From contig NC_058518.1 in the NCBI RefSeq assembly GCF_904849725.1, forward strand, positions 210,006,741-210,070,740: 64,000 nucleotides of DNA, given 5' to 3'. Origin of the DNA: Hordeum vulgare subsp. vulgare (Eukaryota > Streptophyta > Magnoliopsida > Poales > Poaceae). Positions 52,448-63,419 of this stretch are shown piece after piece. Numbering within the stretch: the first letter of the stretch is position 1; each line of letters begins with the position of its first letter. Under the pieces are notes generated by a model that searched no databases, had not been told where the DNA came from, and saw nothing but the letters and a program-made list of their open reading frames with translations. The position numbers and the translations under genes are program-made.

Positions 52448-52862
52448 CCTGCAAAAAAAAATAGACACAAGGATCAGGGGGAAACATACTCATGCTTTGT
52501 AACGAAACAAAGATACATAACAAAGAAAGATACATACAAAGATACATAAAAAACAAAAGTACATAACTGATCATGATAAATCATTTTCAACTACTCTGGG
52601 TTTGCTCATCATTGTTTTTTTACTGGGTTCTGAAAGTGGCATTTGTTTAGCTTGTTAATTTACTCGGGTGCTCGTCATCAGTGTTGTGAAAGATTTTTTT
52701 GGGAAGTGGTTAGCTTGTTAATTTACGTTTGAGATTTTTTAGCAAGATAAAAAGAAACTGGGAGGTGTGTGGATCAACCATCACCAACTCCCATTTAATA
52801 GCAAAGAGATGGCTAATCTGGAAAGAGCCTGTCATATTTAACAAGGACTGCTAACATTGCAG
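52448..52862 (+). other. GCN5 intron tail, no gene recognised
   Basis: AT-rich intron sequence with short AGATACATA repeats near 52510-52555, ending in the acceptor CATTGCAG at 52855-52862. Confidence 0.7.
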
Positions 52863-52956
52863 AGTTTGGTCGATCATGCTGATGCTTGGCCATTCAAAGA
52901 GCCGGTGGATTCACGTGATGTCCCAGATTATTATGATATTATCAAAGATCCTATTG
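52863..52956 (+). CDS. GCN5: GCN5 exon D (start of bromodomain)
   Basis: 94 bp encoding [20 protein letters not shown] then [11 protein letters not shown] plus one base of an aspartate codon. This is the beginning of the bromodomain, including the WPF and the ZA loop with VPDYYDII, matching plant GCN5 very closely. The acceptor is TTGCAG and the donor GTGAGC from 52957. Bromodomains bind acetylated lysine and hold the enzyme on acetylated chromatin. The exon has no damage although it lies only 0.4 kb from the transposon nest. Confidence 0.95.
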
Positions 52957-53066
52957 GTGAGCTTAAATGATTTATTGGCTCTATTTTCTTGTGTCATCCA
53001 CTATCTGAAATATCTGTAGCATGCTAGTTTAAGTTAATCAGTTGCTGAGCGCAAGCTTGTCTGCAG

Positions 53067-53208
53067 ATTTGAAGACAATGTCCAGAAGAGTCGAGTCGGA
53101 GCAGTATTATGTGACCTTAGAGATGTTTGTAGCCGACTTAAAGAGAATGTTCATTAATGCGAGAACCTACAACTCTCCTGATACTATCTATTTCAAATGC
53201 TCCACACG
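53067..53208 (+). CDS. GCN5: GCN5 exon E (bromodomain core)
   Basis: 142 bp. AT completes the split aspartate codon, then the frame reads [40 protein letters not shown] and YFKCST, leaving CG. The asparagine in TYNSP is the residue that contacts acetyl-lysine in bromodomains. The acceptor CTGCAG ends at 53066 and the donor GTGAGT starts at 53209. The intron before it is only 110 bp. Confidence 0.95.
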
Positions 53209-53479
53209 GTGAGTAACTAATATAGTTGCCTCTGCATATCCATTGATCACCCTGTCAGGGGTATTTTATGTTATCTCTGAATATTCCTTCTGCCGGAGTT
53301 TGAAACCACACACAAATCAGGTGGTTTACATAGTTGTTTCTGCTTTATTCATTTTCTGTGCATCTCAAGTTAGTATACTCAGTAATGTCCTCAGCCAGCT
53401 GGGTTTGAGAACATCGTCAGTTTTTAGATCTCAGCACCCAGCTTCTTGTGTTAATTGCTTGTTCATTTTGATCCTGCAG

Positions 53480-53546
53480 GCTCGAGGCCTACTTCACGAA
53501 TAGAATCCAATCTCACCTTGCCCAGGCCGCGTCAACCAAGAACTAG
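53480..53546 (+). CDS. GCN5: GCN5 exon F and stop codon
   Basis: 67 bp. G completes an arginine codon, then the frame reads LEAYFTNRIQSHLAQAASTK and N, and stops at TAG (53544-53546). It is the last bromodomain helix and short C-terminal tail. The acceptor is CCTGCAG at 53473-53479. The protein end is about where grass GCN5 proteins end, so the C-terminus appears complete. Confidence 0.94.
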
Positions 53547-54208
53547 ACTGATGTTGGGTGCATTGGGTAGTCACTTGCTTAAAGCGTGATAGCCGCTGAC
53601 TTGCTTGTTATGCCGTCCAGCAATGCGTTGCTTCTCAAATGCAGTCTTTCTCCTCACAAAAACAATTCTTGATTTTTTTTTGAAGTCATCTGCATATGTT
53701 GAGGAAGCTTCTGAAATCTCTGGCTCAGATTTGTTTCAGAGAGTTTTTTTAACCAGACTCCAATGTTGAGGAACCTCTCGAAATCCCACCGTGGTCTGCA
53801 GACCAAACCTGAACTAAGGTGAAGGTGAGACGGTGATAACAATCCAATAATGGGAAGCAGATTAGTGGGAATCAATTTAGTCTGGCTTACGTATTGATTT
53901 GTGTATGCCGGACCATGTTGATTTTGAAATGGCCAATTTCTCAAAGGTATACGAGAAATGGCAGATTTCAAGGGACCCCCCCACGGAACGATTCGTTTGG
54001 GCTGGGAGGGTCGAGCGACCGAACGAAGTCAGTTCGCCAAGGGTTTTGGCAGCTGTTCTCACACTAGCATAGTTGTTCCCTGTTGATGCATGCTAAATAT
54101 AGACATGATGAATACATGCATCTTTAGTTGTTTGGTGGTTATGTATATGTTGAGAGTTGAGACATGCTTGGATGAGACTCTGTGGTAGGATATGTGTGAG
54201 ACGAGGAA
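53547..54208 (+). other. GCN5 3' untranslated region and flank
   Basis: No coding similarity. The first 100-200 bp are presumably 3' UTR; I do not see a convincing AATAAA. Ordinary sequence follows, up to the minisatellite. Confidence 0.55.
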
Positions 54209-54455
54209 GAGGTGCACTGTGAGGCAACCTCGATCTGGCCATGTGAGATGGGGAAGAGGTGCACTGCGAGGCAATCTTGATCTGGCCATGTGAGATGGAG
54301 AAGAGGTGCACTTCTTGATCTGGCCATGTGAGATGGAGAAGAGGTGCACTGCGAGGCAATCTTGATCTGGCCATGTGAGATGGAGAAGAGGTGCACTGCG
54401 AGGCAATCTTGATCTGGCCATGTAAGATGGGAAGAGGTGCAAATCTCGATTTGGC
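54209..54455. repeat. 47-bp minisatellite, about five copies
   Basis: Copies start at 54209, 54256, 54303 (a short one of 38 bp), 54341, 54388 and 54435 (partial). Each begins GAGGTGCACTG and contains GATCTGGCCATGTGAGATGG. The open frames over it on the minus strand are products of the repeat. Confidence 0.93.
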
Positions 54456-54880
54456 CTTTGAAGAGGGCGAGGAGGAAGAGGAGGGTCGTCGGAGAGGGCG
54501 AGGCCGCCAGAGCGCGGCGGGGCGAGGGCGAGGTGACCGGGGCTTGGGAGGGGCGTGACACGACGGGTGAAGTCGAGGCCATCAGGGAACGGCCAGGCGA
54601 GGGCGATGCGGCCTTGACCCGGGAGGGATGGGGCGAGGAAGTCGGGGCTTGGGAGGGTGAGGGCAAGGTCGTCGGGGCTCGCGAGGGGTAGGGTGAGGCC
54701 GTCGGGGCTCGCGAGGGGCACGCCGGGACGAGGGCGTCATGGCGAGGGCGAGGACGAGGCGGCCGGGGCTCGAGAGGGGTGGTCGTTTGAGAGATTGGTG
54801 GGTCGAACGCAGCCTCGCTCAACTCAGCTCACTTCCGTTGGGGTGCTTGAATGAGCATAGAATAGAGCCCATGCATTTTA
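54456..54880. other. GC-rich repetitive stretch, no gene recognised
   Basis: Irregular repeats of GTCGGGGCT(C/T)G and GAGGGGCGAGG-type words, rich in G on the + strand. Long minus-strand frames of Pro/Ser/Ala arise from this composition and show no domain. Confidence 0.7.
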
Positions 54881-55037
54881 CTCCCTCCGTTCCAAAATTT
54901 AAGACCTTCTAGGTATTTCACTAAAAGACTACATACGGAGCAAAATGAGTGAATCTATACTCTAAAATATGTCTGTGCATCCGTATGTAATTTATAGTAC
55001 AATCTCTAAAAGGTCTTATATTTAGGAACGGAGGGAG
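54881..55037. mobile_element. Stowaway-like MITE (157 bp)
   Basis: Begins CTCCCTCCGTTCC and ends GGAACGGAGGGAG, the inverted terminal sequence. TA at 54879-54880 and 55038-55039 is the target duplication. It is related to the MITE at 5908-6065; both contain GGAGCAAAATGAGTGAATCT or its complement. Confidence 0.93.
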
Positions 55038-55326
55038 TATTAAACAACGAAAAGTGGATTTGATTAAGAATTTTTGGGCTCATGCATCCTCCTAGTAGGC
55101 AACCAAACACGTCTGAAAGAAGACCTTCAGCCCAAACTCTTCTTGTGGACAAACTGATCTTTTTATTTTTAGAATCAAACTGACCGCTAAACAGAAACAC
55201 AAGTTCTTGAGCAAAACCAAAGAAAACCCAGTTTTAGATTTAAAAGTAGGCCTTGGAGAAATATACTAATTTTTTTCATGTGACTTTTAATTAATTGTGC
55301 ATGCGAGCAATATACTTAGACACAAA

Positions 55327-55510
55327 ATGATGTAAAAAATTGCCATGATTTTGGAAAGCAAATTTGCCATGGTTTCATGGAAAACTAAAGTTGCCATGGG
55401 TGTTTAAATAAATTTGCCATGTCTTTTCAAAATAAGTAAATAAATTTGCCATTGTTGAGGAAAACAAAAAATTGCCATGTATTTGAATATAGAATTGCCA
55501 TGAACGAGCA
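55327..55510. repeat. scattered TTGCCATG motif cluster
   Basis: About seven occurrences of TTGCCATG/TTGCCATT on one strand, spaced 18-55 bp in AT-rich DNA. No coding potential. It might be a subterminal region of an unrecognised transposon. Confidence 0.75.
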
Positions 55511-55689
55511 AATCATTTGGTGAAAAAGGGTTTTCCCTTGCTAATATAAAGCAATCACACCAACATCGGACCACAATCAGGTTCAAAGTAAGGTTGAAAG
55601 AAAAGGAAAAAAAAAGAGTGCAACAAGTCCTTAGATAGTTCAGCTGGGGCACAACACATCAAACCTCTTCACATGCAAAGGTAGAGCAG
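55511..55689. other. no feature recognised
   Basis: AT-rich DNA leading into the LINE-3 fragment. It contains a short A-rich run near 55600. Confidence 0.5.
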
Positions 55690-56760
55690 CTAGCTAATCA
55701 TGATGAGGAGGTGGCGATGGTGTCGCCGGAGCGATGGAGCCAGTAGTGGAGGGAAGGCGTGCAGTGATCATGCTGATGTTGTCCGAATCACACCACTTGC
55801 TAAGCGGTTTCCATAGTTGTAGAAAATCAGACATTTTATAGATAGCGTCAGTTGTACGCACAGGGATGACATGCTCAATGACTAGTTTATTGCGTATATT
55901 TCATAGAGTCCATACAAGAGCTTCTATTGCCACCCATATAGCTAGGCGGGTAGCCAACGGGAAGCGAACTATCTCCTGAAATAGGTTTGGGAGGTTACTA
56001 TGGTTCCAAGCCCCTCCAACCATATCTCAGAGGCCGCTCTAAAGGAGAATAGCCATCGAATAGCGGAGTAAAATGTGGTTGGAGTCTTCCGGAACACAAC
56101 ATAGGGGGCAAAGCCCATCACTCGGACCGCTCCATTTGAGTACTTTCGTACCTGAGGGTAAACGGCCACGCACCCACCGCCAAAGGAAGATGTGAATCTT
56201 CATTGGCACCTTAATCTCCTATAGGAGATTCATCTTCGTTGGGCATGGAGAGGCCAAGATAGCGTGGTAGAGGGACTTGGCCGAGAAGGATCCATTTGGC
56301 TGGAGACACCAAGCAATGGTGTCTCGCCCAAGGGACGGGAAGTGGAGTGCTATGCAGTCAATCACTTTGGCCCATTGATCTTGTTCCTGAGCCCCGAACG
56401 TACGACGGAAGGAGATGCGTCCAAGGTCTTCAAGGGTCACTCCCATCGTCAAGTCCGGTTGGGTGCAAATACTATAGAGCGGAAAAAATCTTTCCGCAAA
56501 TGGCCTAGTGACCGACGAGCGATCTAACCAATACAACGTGTGCGTCCTGGAGCCCACACTAGTGGAAGATCCAATCGAGAGAACCGGCATTAATTGTATA
56601 ATCCACTGCCAGAACTCAGATCCACCAATCCTAGGGCGAATGATAGAGGTTGACTACGTAAGTATCTCGCGCGGATGATACCTAGACATAGCCAGCACTC
56701 ACTGGACTTGATACGTCAAAGCCATTTAGCTAAAGGGCGATGTTGACAAATCACATTACT
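55690..56760 (-). pseudogene. LINE ORF2 C-terminal fragment (LINE-3)
   Basis: The minus strand reads WCLQPNGSFSAKSLYHAILA near 56250-56320, then MKIHIFLWRWVRGRLPSGTK near 56140-56205 and WSGPSDGLCPLCCVPEDSNH near 56080-56140. This is the zf-RVT region that ends plant L1 ORF2 proteins. Stops near 56060 and 56020 and frame changes follow. The RT itself is absent. The borders are approximate. Confidence 0.82.
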
Positions 56761-56796
56761 AGGAGAAGATTAGTCGAGCTCCCGCCTGAAAGGACG

Positions 56797-59158
56797 TGGA
56801 TGTCACCTAGAGGGGGGGGAGAGTGAATAGGCGCTTTAAAATAATTATGGTTTAGGCTTGAACAAATGCGAAATAAAACTAACGTTTAATTTGTCAAGCA
56901 CAAAACCTAAAACAACTAGGCTCACCTATGTGCACCAACAACTTATGCTAAGCAAGATAAACAACTAAGTGATAGCAAGATATATAACAAGAAACAATAT
57001 GGCTATCACAAAATAAAGTGCATAAGTAAAGGGTTCGAGTACGAGATAACCGAGGCACACGTAGACGACGATGTATCCCGGAGTTCACACCCTTGCGGAT
57101 GCTAATCTCTGTTTGGAGTAGTGTGGAGGCACAATGCTCTCCAAGATGCCACTAAGGCCACCATAATCTCCTCACGCCCTCGAACAATGTAAGATGCTGT
57201 GATTCCACTAAGGGACCCTTGAGGGCGGTCACTGAACCCGTACAAACAAGGTCGGTGCAATCTCCATAACTTAATTGGAGGCTTCCAACAACACCACGAA
57301 GCTTCACCACAATGGCATATGGCTTCGAGGTGACCACAAATGCTCGGGGCAATCTCCACAATTTAATTGGAGACCTCGACGCTTTTTCAGAGTTTTACAC
57401 CGTAATGATTGAGCTCCAAGGCACCACAAAGCTTCTAGGATGCAAAAGCATCCACGAAGAACAATCTCTAGGGGTACCAAGTACCCAAGGGTAATAAGCT
57501 TCTCAACTTCTCACTTCCACGTATCACTGTGGAGAACTCAAACCGATGCATCTAATGCAATGGAAAGAACACACGAAGTGGTCAAGTCCCTCACACTCAA
57601 ATCCCTCCACAACAACAAAAGCTATGGAGAAATATGAGAGGAAGAACAAGGAGCTCAAAAATAACTCCAAGATCAAGATCCAAGGGGTTCCCCTCACATA
57701 GAGGAGAAAGTAATTGGTGGAGATGTGGATCTAGATCTCCTCTCTCTTTTCCCTCAAGAACTAGCAAGAATCATTGGAGTGATTTAGAGTTAGCAAGCTC
57801 TAAGAAGGTCAACAATGGGGGAAGAACACGAGCTCAACGGATGGATAAGATCCAGTGGGGAAGAAGACCCCCTTTATATAGTGGGGGAAAGAATCTGCCC
57901 GTTACACCCACTTTTAGCCCGAGCACAAAGGTACTACCGCTGGTAGGAGCGGTACCATCACGCGGTAGATCCAACTGCCACAAAAGTAAAAGATTACTTC
58001 CATGCCTACCTCCGCTGAGGCCGCGCTTGTGCAAAAGTCCGACGACACGGTGGTACTGCCGCTCGGCAGTAAAAAACTACTACCCCTCGCATGTGCGGTA
58101 CTACCGCTGGCCACTGAAACTGCCATAACTTTTGCATACGAGCTCTGAATCAAGCAAACTCAAACTTGTTGGATTCAGGACGACAAGAACTATCCAAACA
58201 TCGGCTGAAAATCTTAAGAACATGCAGTTGTGAAAATGCCAATGATATAGAGATGTGAGACCTCTATGAATGAAGAACCGACAAAAACTTCCAACATCGA
58301 AAACCTCATAAAAGATGCATATGGACTCCTTTTCGATGAACTCGAGCTTGTCATGAAGATGACCATATGCTCTAAAACTCACAAAGAGAAACACCAAACA
58401 AGAACCAAAAATATGATGCAAGGATGCAACTGGTTTGAGCTCTCAACGAACGATACGATCAAACTACTCACTTGAGAGACCCCCTTGACAGTACGACAAT
58501 CTATCCTAAAAAAGAGAAACCTATCAAGGGAAACCAGTACCTTGCACCTCCTCTTGAGCTAGATGACGATGATCTTGGCTTCCTCAAGATGGACCACCTT
58601 TCTTTATTGCGTTGGTTCGATGAAGACTAGTTGATTGCCCCCATACTCACTATTGGTGAGCCACTCTTCAGTGCATCTTCGTGATGCTCCACTTGAACTT
58701 GCAGACCGCAATCTTTATGACGATCACCACTTGATGTCATCCTTCAGAGGTTGAATGAGATCTCCCTCTTGACGTAAACCCATGGAAACACACCTAACCC
58801 CACACAGAACTCTCACTAAGACCATGGGTAAGTACACAAAAGCGTTATGGACAATGCTTACCATACCATGGGATCACTTGATCCTTCTCGGTACATGTTG
58901 TACGCTTTGTGTGTTGATCATCTTGATTCACTCTTTGTTTAGTCTTGATCAACCTTGTGTATTTATGAACAATCTTTGGATAATACCTTGAATACCATCT
59001 TGGTCATCATATAAACTCCTTGAAACCAACATATGGACTTCAAGAAGTGCCTATGGACAGAACCTCTGAATATAACTTAATATAACTTAAGGCAACCATG
59101 AGTCCATATGGATTATCATCAATTACCAAAACCACATATGGAGAAATATGCTCTAACA
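56797..59158 (-). mobile_element. LTR-like repeat R1, long copy (about 2.36 kb)
   Basis: Read on the minus strand it begins TGTTAGAGCATATTTCTCC and ends CTAGGTGACATCCA, i.e. TG...CA. Parts of it recur at 20779-21497. No polyprotein domains are visible; short open frames have no known similarity. The flanks (GGACG and CCCTC) do not match, so a target duplication is not shown and the identity as a solo LTR is unproven. Confidence 0.6.
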
Positions 59159-60335
59159 CCCTCACCTCTCGCTCTTGCGACCACGTCGCCCCTGCGGGCG
59201 ACCGGTCGCGCTTGGGCCCTCCTCCTCTAGCTCCCCCCTTCCCTCCCTCCTCGTCGCTGTCGCCGGCGCTCGCTGCTGGGCCTGGCCTGGGCGACGCTAG
59301 CGGCGGCCGCCCCTTGCCATTCCCTCTCGGTTGCTCTTCGGCGCGGGGCGGAGTGGCGCTGAGGGGAGTTCCTAGGCGGCGGTGGTCCGGCGTGGCAGCG
59401 GGGTTCCTCGTGCGACGCGGGAGATCGGCTGGGCAGCGGCATCGTCGTTGGCGGCAAGGTAGCGCGGCGGCACGGCCTGGTGGAGCCCACTCGACCCAGA
59501 TCTGGGCCCCATCTAGGCGTGGCGGGCCGACAACAAGGTGGGTCGGCAGCGTGGCTTCAAGAAGATGGGGGAGAGGCGATGAGTTGTGGGGTGCTGGTGG
59601 TGCTGGCGTCGCCCTGCTGCAGCGTGGCCGGCGGGGTTTAGCGGCCCGATTATGGCCTGGCCAGGCTAGGGGTGGCCTGGTTTATCCTATTGTTACGTCC
59701 AGTCGATGGCTGCGATGGTGCGGAGGCAGGGGTCCTCCGCACGACGACGGTGGAGGTGGTTCCCTCCCGTGCGGCTTCGGTGTTGCTGCTCCTGTCGCCA
59801 AGCACCCTCCCTTCGTCCTCTTGGCCTCGTGGTGGTGATCTCAGTGAGGCAGCATGGGTGGCATTGCGACCGCGTTGGCGCATGCTGCTGGGCGGTGGGT
59901 TGGCTGGTTGGCTCCGGTCCGGTTGGGCGGCGGGGTTTGGAGTGCGGGAGAAATTCTTACCGGTTCTTCCGACTCCAATGCGGTGACGCCTGCGGGTGCC
60001 ACCATTCCTTCCTGGAGGGTGTCGGCGGTCTCCATCCCCCACTCCCCTCCGCGTACCAGGGGAAACCCTAGGACACGTCCGGGCAGTAGCATCGCCGCAT
60101 CCCTTGTTGGAGGTGCTGCTTGGTACTCGAAGGATTAGAGCCTTGGATCGTGGTGGATAGATTCCGGAGGGCGCAACGGTTGCGGTTCATCCGTGCTTTG
60201 TCGAGTTGCCGGTATTGGCATTATTTCTTTCTCTTTTGTTTCTTTTGGCTTGTTGTGCTCCTCGACACATCGTTTGCTCTATAATCAGTGTTGGTTGCTT
60301 TGTAATACAACGCGAGGGAAAACCCTTTTTCGGTA
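59159..60335. other. GC-rich stretch, possibly a non-LTR element, no domain seen
   Basis: High GC from 59160 to 60110 gives long overlapping frames in several phases, including one of 246 codons on the + strand, but none carries a recognisable domain. The right end (TTTGTAATACAACGCGAGGG then AAAACCCTTTTTCGG) resembles 3' tails of grass LINE-type sequences. It stops where the LINE-4 reading begins. Confidence 0.45.
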
Positions 60336-60429
60336 AAAGGGCAATGTTCATACGTTGGGAGGAGATGACCCCAAGGCCACCATGGTCCTCGGGTTTACAG
60401 ATCTCCGTGCATTTAACCATATGGTATTT

Positions 60430-61343
60430 GGTTAACTGGATTCATGCCACTATAACATTCATGCCACTATAACTTTCACGAGTTGGACAAATGCCATTAC
60501 AAAAATTAAAATTGAAAACATGCCACTACAACTTTTACATACTTCTACATATGCCATTTTCAACAATACCCAGCCATATACTACCCATATATGCTTGTAA
60601 ATACCTTTATATGTCCAGAGCTCCGAGTACTTGTCGCCTCTATCCGCCAGGTGTCGACATCGTGCTGCCTGTCCGCTCCCCATCGTTGGCCCCGACCTAC
60701 TTGAGCTCCAGCTGCATCTCCTCCCCATAGAAGCTCCGACCCCGACGAGCTTGCCGTCTCTTCCCGTCGCGTTCGTGGTCCCCGACGAGCTTGCCACCAT
60801 GGTGCCGCACTCCACCACCTGGGAGGAGCTCGTTCACCATGTTGCATCCGCCTCTTGGCTGCGCCCAAGTCCCCAGCCCCGTCGCGTTCTTCGCACCTCT
60901 ACGACCTCCAGCCGTTGAAGCTCGCATGCGTGTGTTATGTTTCCGGTCGGCGGCAGAATTGATTGGCCAAGGCTGATGTGTATACGTGTGAAGGACAAAA
61001 TCAATTTGTGTATGTGCGCATCTTGCCGATGCTAGCTGCTTCCAGGTTTGATCAGGAGCGGAACGACAGAAGTCAGCTTGCTAGTTGTGTACTCCGGAAG
61101 TACTCGATGGAGTGACATAAATCTAATTTTTCAATGTAATAGTTGAATGAGCACATGGATAGTATGCCCAGTATTGAAATACACGTTAAAATACAAGTCT
61201 TTTCTAAGGTGTTTATCTATTAAGTAAAGAAAATGGCATATGCAGAGCTATGAAAAAGTTGTGGTGGCATATTTCCAACTTCAGTTTTTGTAATGGCATT
61301 TTTCCATGTCCTGAAAATTGCAGTGTATGAATCCGATTAGCCC
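60430..61343. mobile_element. Mutator-like element, Pack-MULE candidate (914 bp)
   Basis: The left end GGTTAACTGGATTCATGCCA and the inverted right end GGGCTAATCGGATTCATACA belong to terminal inverted repeats of about 90 bp, with a shared AATGCCATTACAAAAA block. TATGGTATTT (60420-60429 and 61344-61353) is a 10-bp target duplication. Removing the element restores the LINE-4 reading GGDQHKYHMVKC. No transposase is present. The interior from about 60600 to 60930 is GC-rich, unlike the ends, and may be captured gene DNA. Confidence 0.88.
60631..60918 (+). other. GC-rich insert of the MULE with a 95-codon open frame
   Basis: The + strand frame starts MSPLSARCRHRAACPLPIVG and ends LRTSTTSSR. I recognise no protein family. 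GC-rich captured exons are typical of Pack-MULEs in grasses, so this is a candidate captured fragment, but the source gene is not identified. Confidence 0.45.
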
Positions 61344-62640
61344 TATGGTATTTGTGTTGGTCACCTCCCCCCAGTCCAGAAGAACCGAGATTATTACTTG
61401 GAAATCTCCTAATGAAGGGATTCATGCAGACTATAGAATCCTGTGAGATATATCAACAAGCTAATCATGGAGGAATTAATCAACACAACCCTTGCAGCCT
61501 TCGAAAAGCCACCGCCTACCATGGCTCCACTGAGTGCTGCACTAGAGACCGTAGGACGAAGGTCCTTCTCGTGCAAGTGGGCATCACTAATAGGCATGCC
61601 AATATAAGTGGTCGGGAAAGATCCAAGATGACAATTAAGTCGGTTGGAAATGCGGATCAATTCCTCTATGGTATATCCCATCGCCATCACCTCGCTCTTT
61701 GGAAAGTTTATCTTCAACCCCGACATCTCTTGGAAGCATAGGAGGAGGACCTTAAGATGGTTGATGTCCTCGTCCAAGCCTTCAACCATCAAGATAGTGT
61801 CATCTGCGTATTGAAGATGGGTGATTCCCACCAGCAACAAGATGGGAGCAAACGCCTCTAATATGGCCAACCCCTTTAGCGAGCTCTCTAATAGCCGCCA
61901 AGGCGTCAACCACAAGGTTGAATAAGAAGGGGGATATGGGGTCACCCTGATGCACCCCTAGGTCGTATGAAAGTGGGGCCACACCTCCTCGTTGACGTTG
62001 ATCACTGTGCGACCGCTTGAGACTAGCCGTATCACATGGGCAATCCAGTGGTGATCAGATCCACATTTCATCATCACCTCCTGAAGGAAGGAATAGTGTA
62101 CTATCATATGCCTTATGAAGTCAATCTTGAAGAAAGCCGCGCGGAGGTGTTTGACCTCATGAATGACTTCATGGAGGACTAAGATCCCATCTAAGATGAA
62201 TCGCCCCTTGATAAACTTTGACTGATTAGGATGAAATATCCTAGGAGCAATTAGGGCTGCCCTATTGGCGTACCCTTGCCCAAAATCCTAAAGATCACAT
62301 TGGTCACCATGATCTGGCGGAAATTGTCTAATGTCAAGAGTCCCGGGGATCTGCAGAATTAAGAAGATGATACCGTAATTCATACATGACACGTCCAACG
62401 TTCCTTTGAAGAACTCCATGAACAAGGCAAGGATCTCGTCCTTTAGGGTCGCCCAGAAGACTTGAAACAAGCAGACCGGTAGCTCATCGGGGCCCGGAGT
62501 TGAAGATGAATTGATTGACTTAATGCAAGCTTCAACTTTTGCCTCCTCAAATGGCTTGACCAGCACATTATCCTCCTTCGAGGAAATCTGTTGATGGGTT
62601 GTAAAAGTGTGAGACCAATTCTTCGCCTAATCATTGTTTT

Positions 62641-63144
62641 ATTATCTGCTCTATGTTATTTTTGCATTGCATCATTCCATCATGCCATCACGTCATTAAA
62701 TTTTTGAAGCTCAACTATGTATGTATTTTGATCCATTTAAATTGAGGACAAAGCACATGGTGTTTTCTATTCAGAACATATGCAGTACCCTCCCAATATT
62801 TAGGGAGCGAAAAGAAATATTCCAATAATTTGAAATCATCAAAACACACTTGGAAAATAAAACTCATGCCTTTTCTGCTACGATTTTGACCTCCAAACCT
62901 TGTCAATAATTCTTTCTGTGTTTATGGAAGCTCTACCTAAATTCTCAATATTTTTAGACTCTTCTAAAACCTTGTCCTAGTTATCAAATGAGCTTGAATT
63001 TAAATCTTGCCTTCATGCAACTTTTATTTTCTTAGATCGAGCTCATTTTTGATGAGTCCAAGAAAGATTAAAATCTGTCTCTAATACTCTTCTTCCCTCT
63101 CCTTTTCTTTCTTTCCTTATTTGTTTTTTTAATTAGAAATAACG

Positions 63145-63150
<6 letters not shown>
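62641..63150. other. no gene recognised
   Basis: AT-rich ordinary sequence without recognisable coding or repeat structure. Confidence 0.6.
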
Positions 63151-63151
<1 letters not shown>

Positions 63152-63188
<37 letters not shown>

Positions 63189-63215
63189 AGGGAGGGAGGG
63201 GGAGAGAGAGAGAGA
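63152..63215. repeat. GA-rich microsatellite
   Basis: (GA)n from about 63152, interrupted by GGGA units near 63180-63200, then GA again. A second shorter GA run lies at about 63386-63420. Confidence 0.95.
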
Positions 63216-63388
63216 GGCCCAACTAGGCCTACGACCTCCTAACCCTATCCCGATCCCCATCCCTTGATCTCTTCCCGTTCGTCCCGACACCGCCGCCACC
63301 TGCCCGTTTTCCACGCGCAAGCTCTAGCCCTGACCCCCTTCCTTCTCCCGTTCGAGCACCGCTGCCAAAGAGTGAGCGAGAGCGAGCG

Positions 63389-63419
<31 letters not shown>

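Larger units (their letters stand above)
7136..53546 (+). other. GCN5: GCN5-type histone acetyltransferase gene, 3' portion
   Basis: Six exons on one strand, joined in compatible phases, encode about 180 residues matching the region between the acetyltransferase and bromodomain of plant GCN5 and then the bromodomain to the stop codon. GCN5 acetylates histone H3 tails as the catalytic subunit of SAGA/ADA-type co-activator complexes in the nucleus. Intron sizes read from the exon ends are 487, 24,318, 20,682, 110 and 271 bp. Two introns therefore hold nearly all the transposons in this window. The first visible exon starts at a codon boundary, so the catalytic domain and start codon must lie on upstream exons. 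I found no such exon in 1-7135. Confidence 0.93.
60336..62640 (-). pseudogene. LINE ORF2 RT fragment, split by a MULE (LINE-4)
   Basis: The minus strand from right to left: VKPFEEAKVEACIKSINSSS and TPGPDELPVCLFQVFW near 62430-62570; an RT segment with GDPISPFLFNLVVDAL near 61890-61945; the catalytic LQYADDTILMVEG near 61780-61820; SGLKINFPKSEVMAMGYT and TTYIGMPISDAHLHEKDLR near 61570-61740. It continues as GGDQHKYH at 61350 and, after the MULE, as MVKCTEICKPEDHGGLGVIS near 60360-60420. Many stops and frameshifts. Confidence 0.88.

Noticed and set aside
54209..54455. CRISPR-like array
   Set aside because: The 47-bp units are contiguous and nearly identical with no unique spacers, and the DNA is a plant nuclear sequence.
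54059..54822. Minus-strand frames of 220 and 227 codons
   Set aside because: They are translations of the 47-bp minisatellite and of GC-rich repeats. The Pro/Ser-rich product matches no family I know.
59098..59838. A 246-codon open frame on the + strand
   Set aside because: It is low-complexity, GC-driven coding with overlapping long frames in other phases. It starts in unrelated repeat R1 and has no domain.
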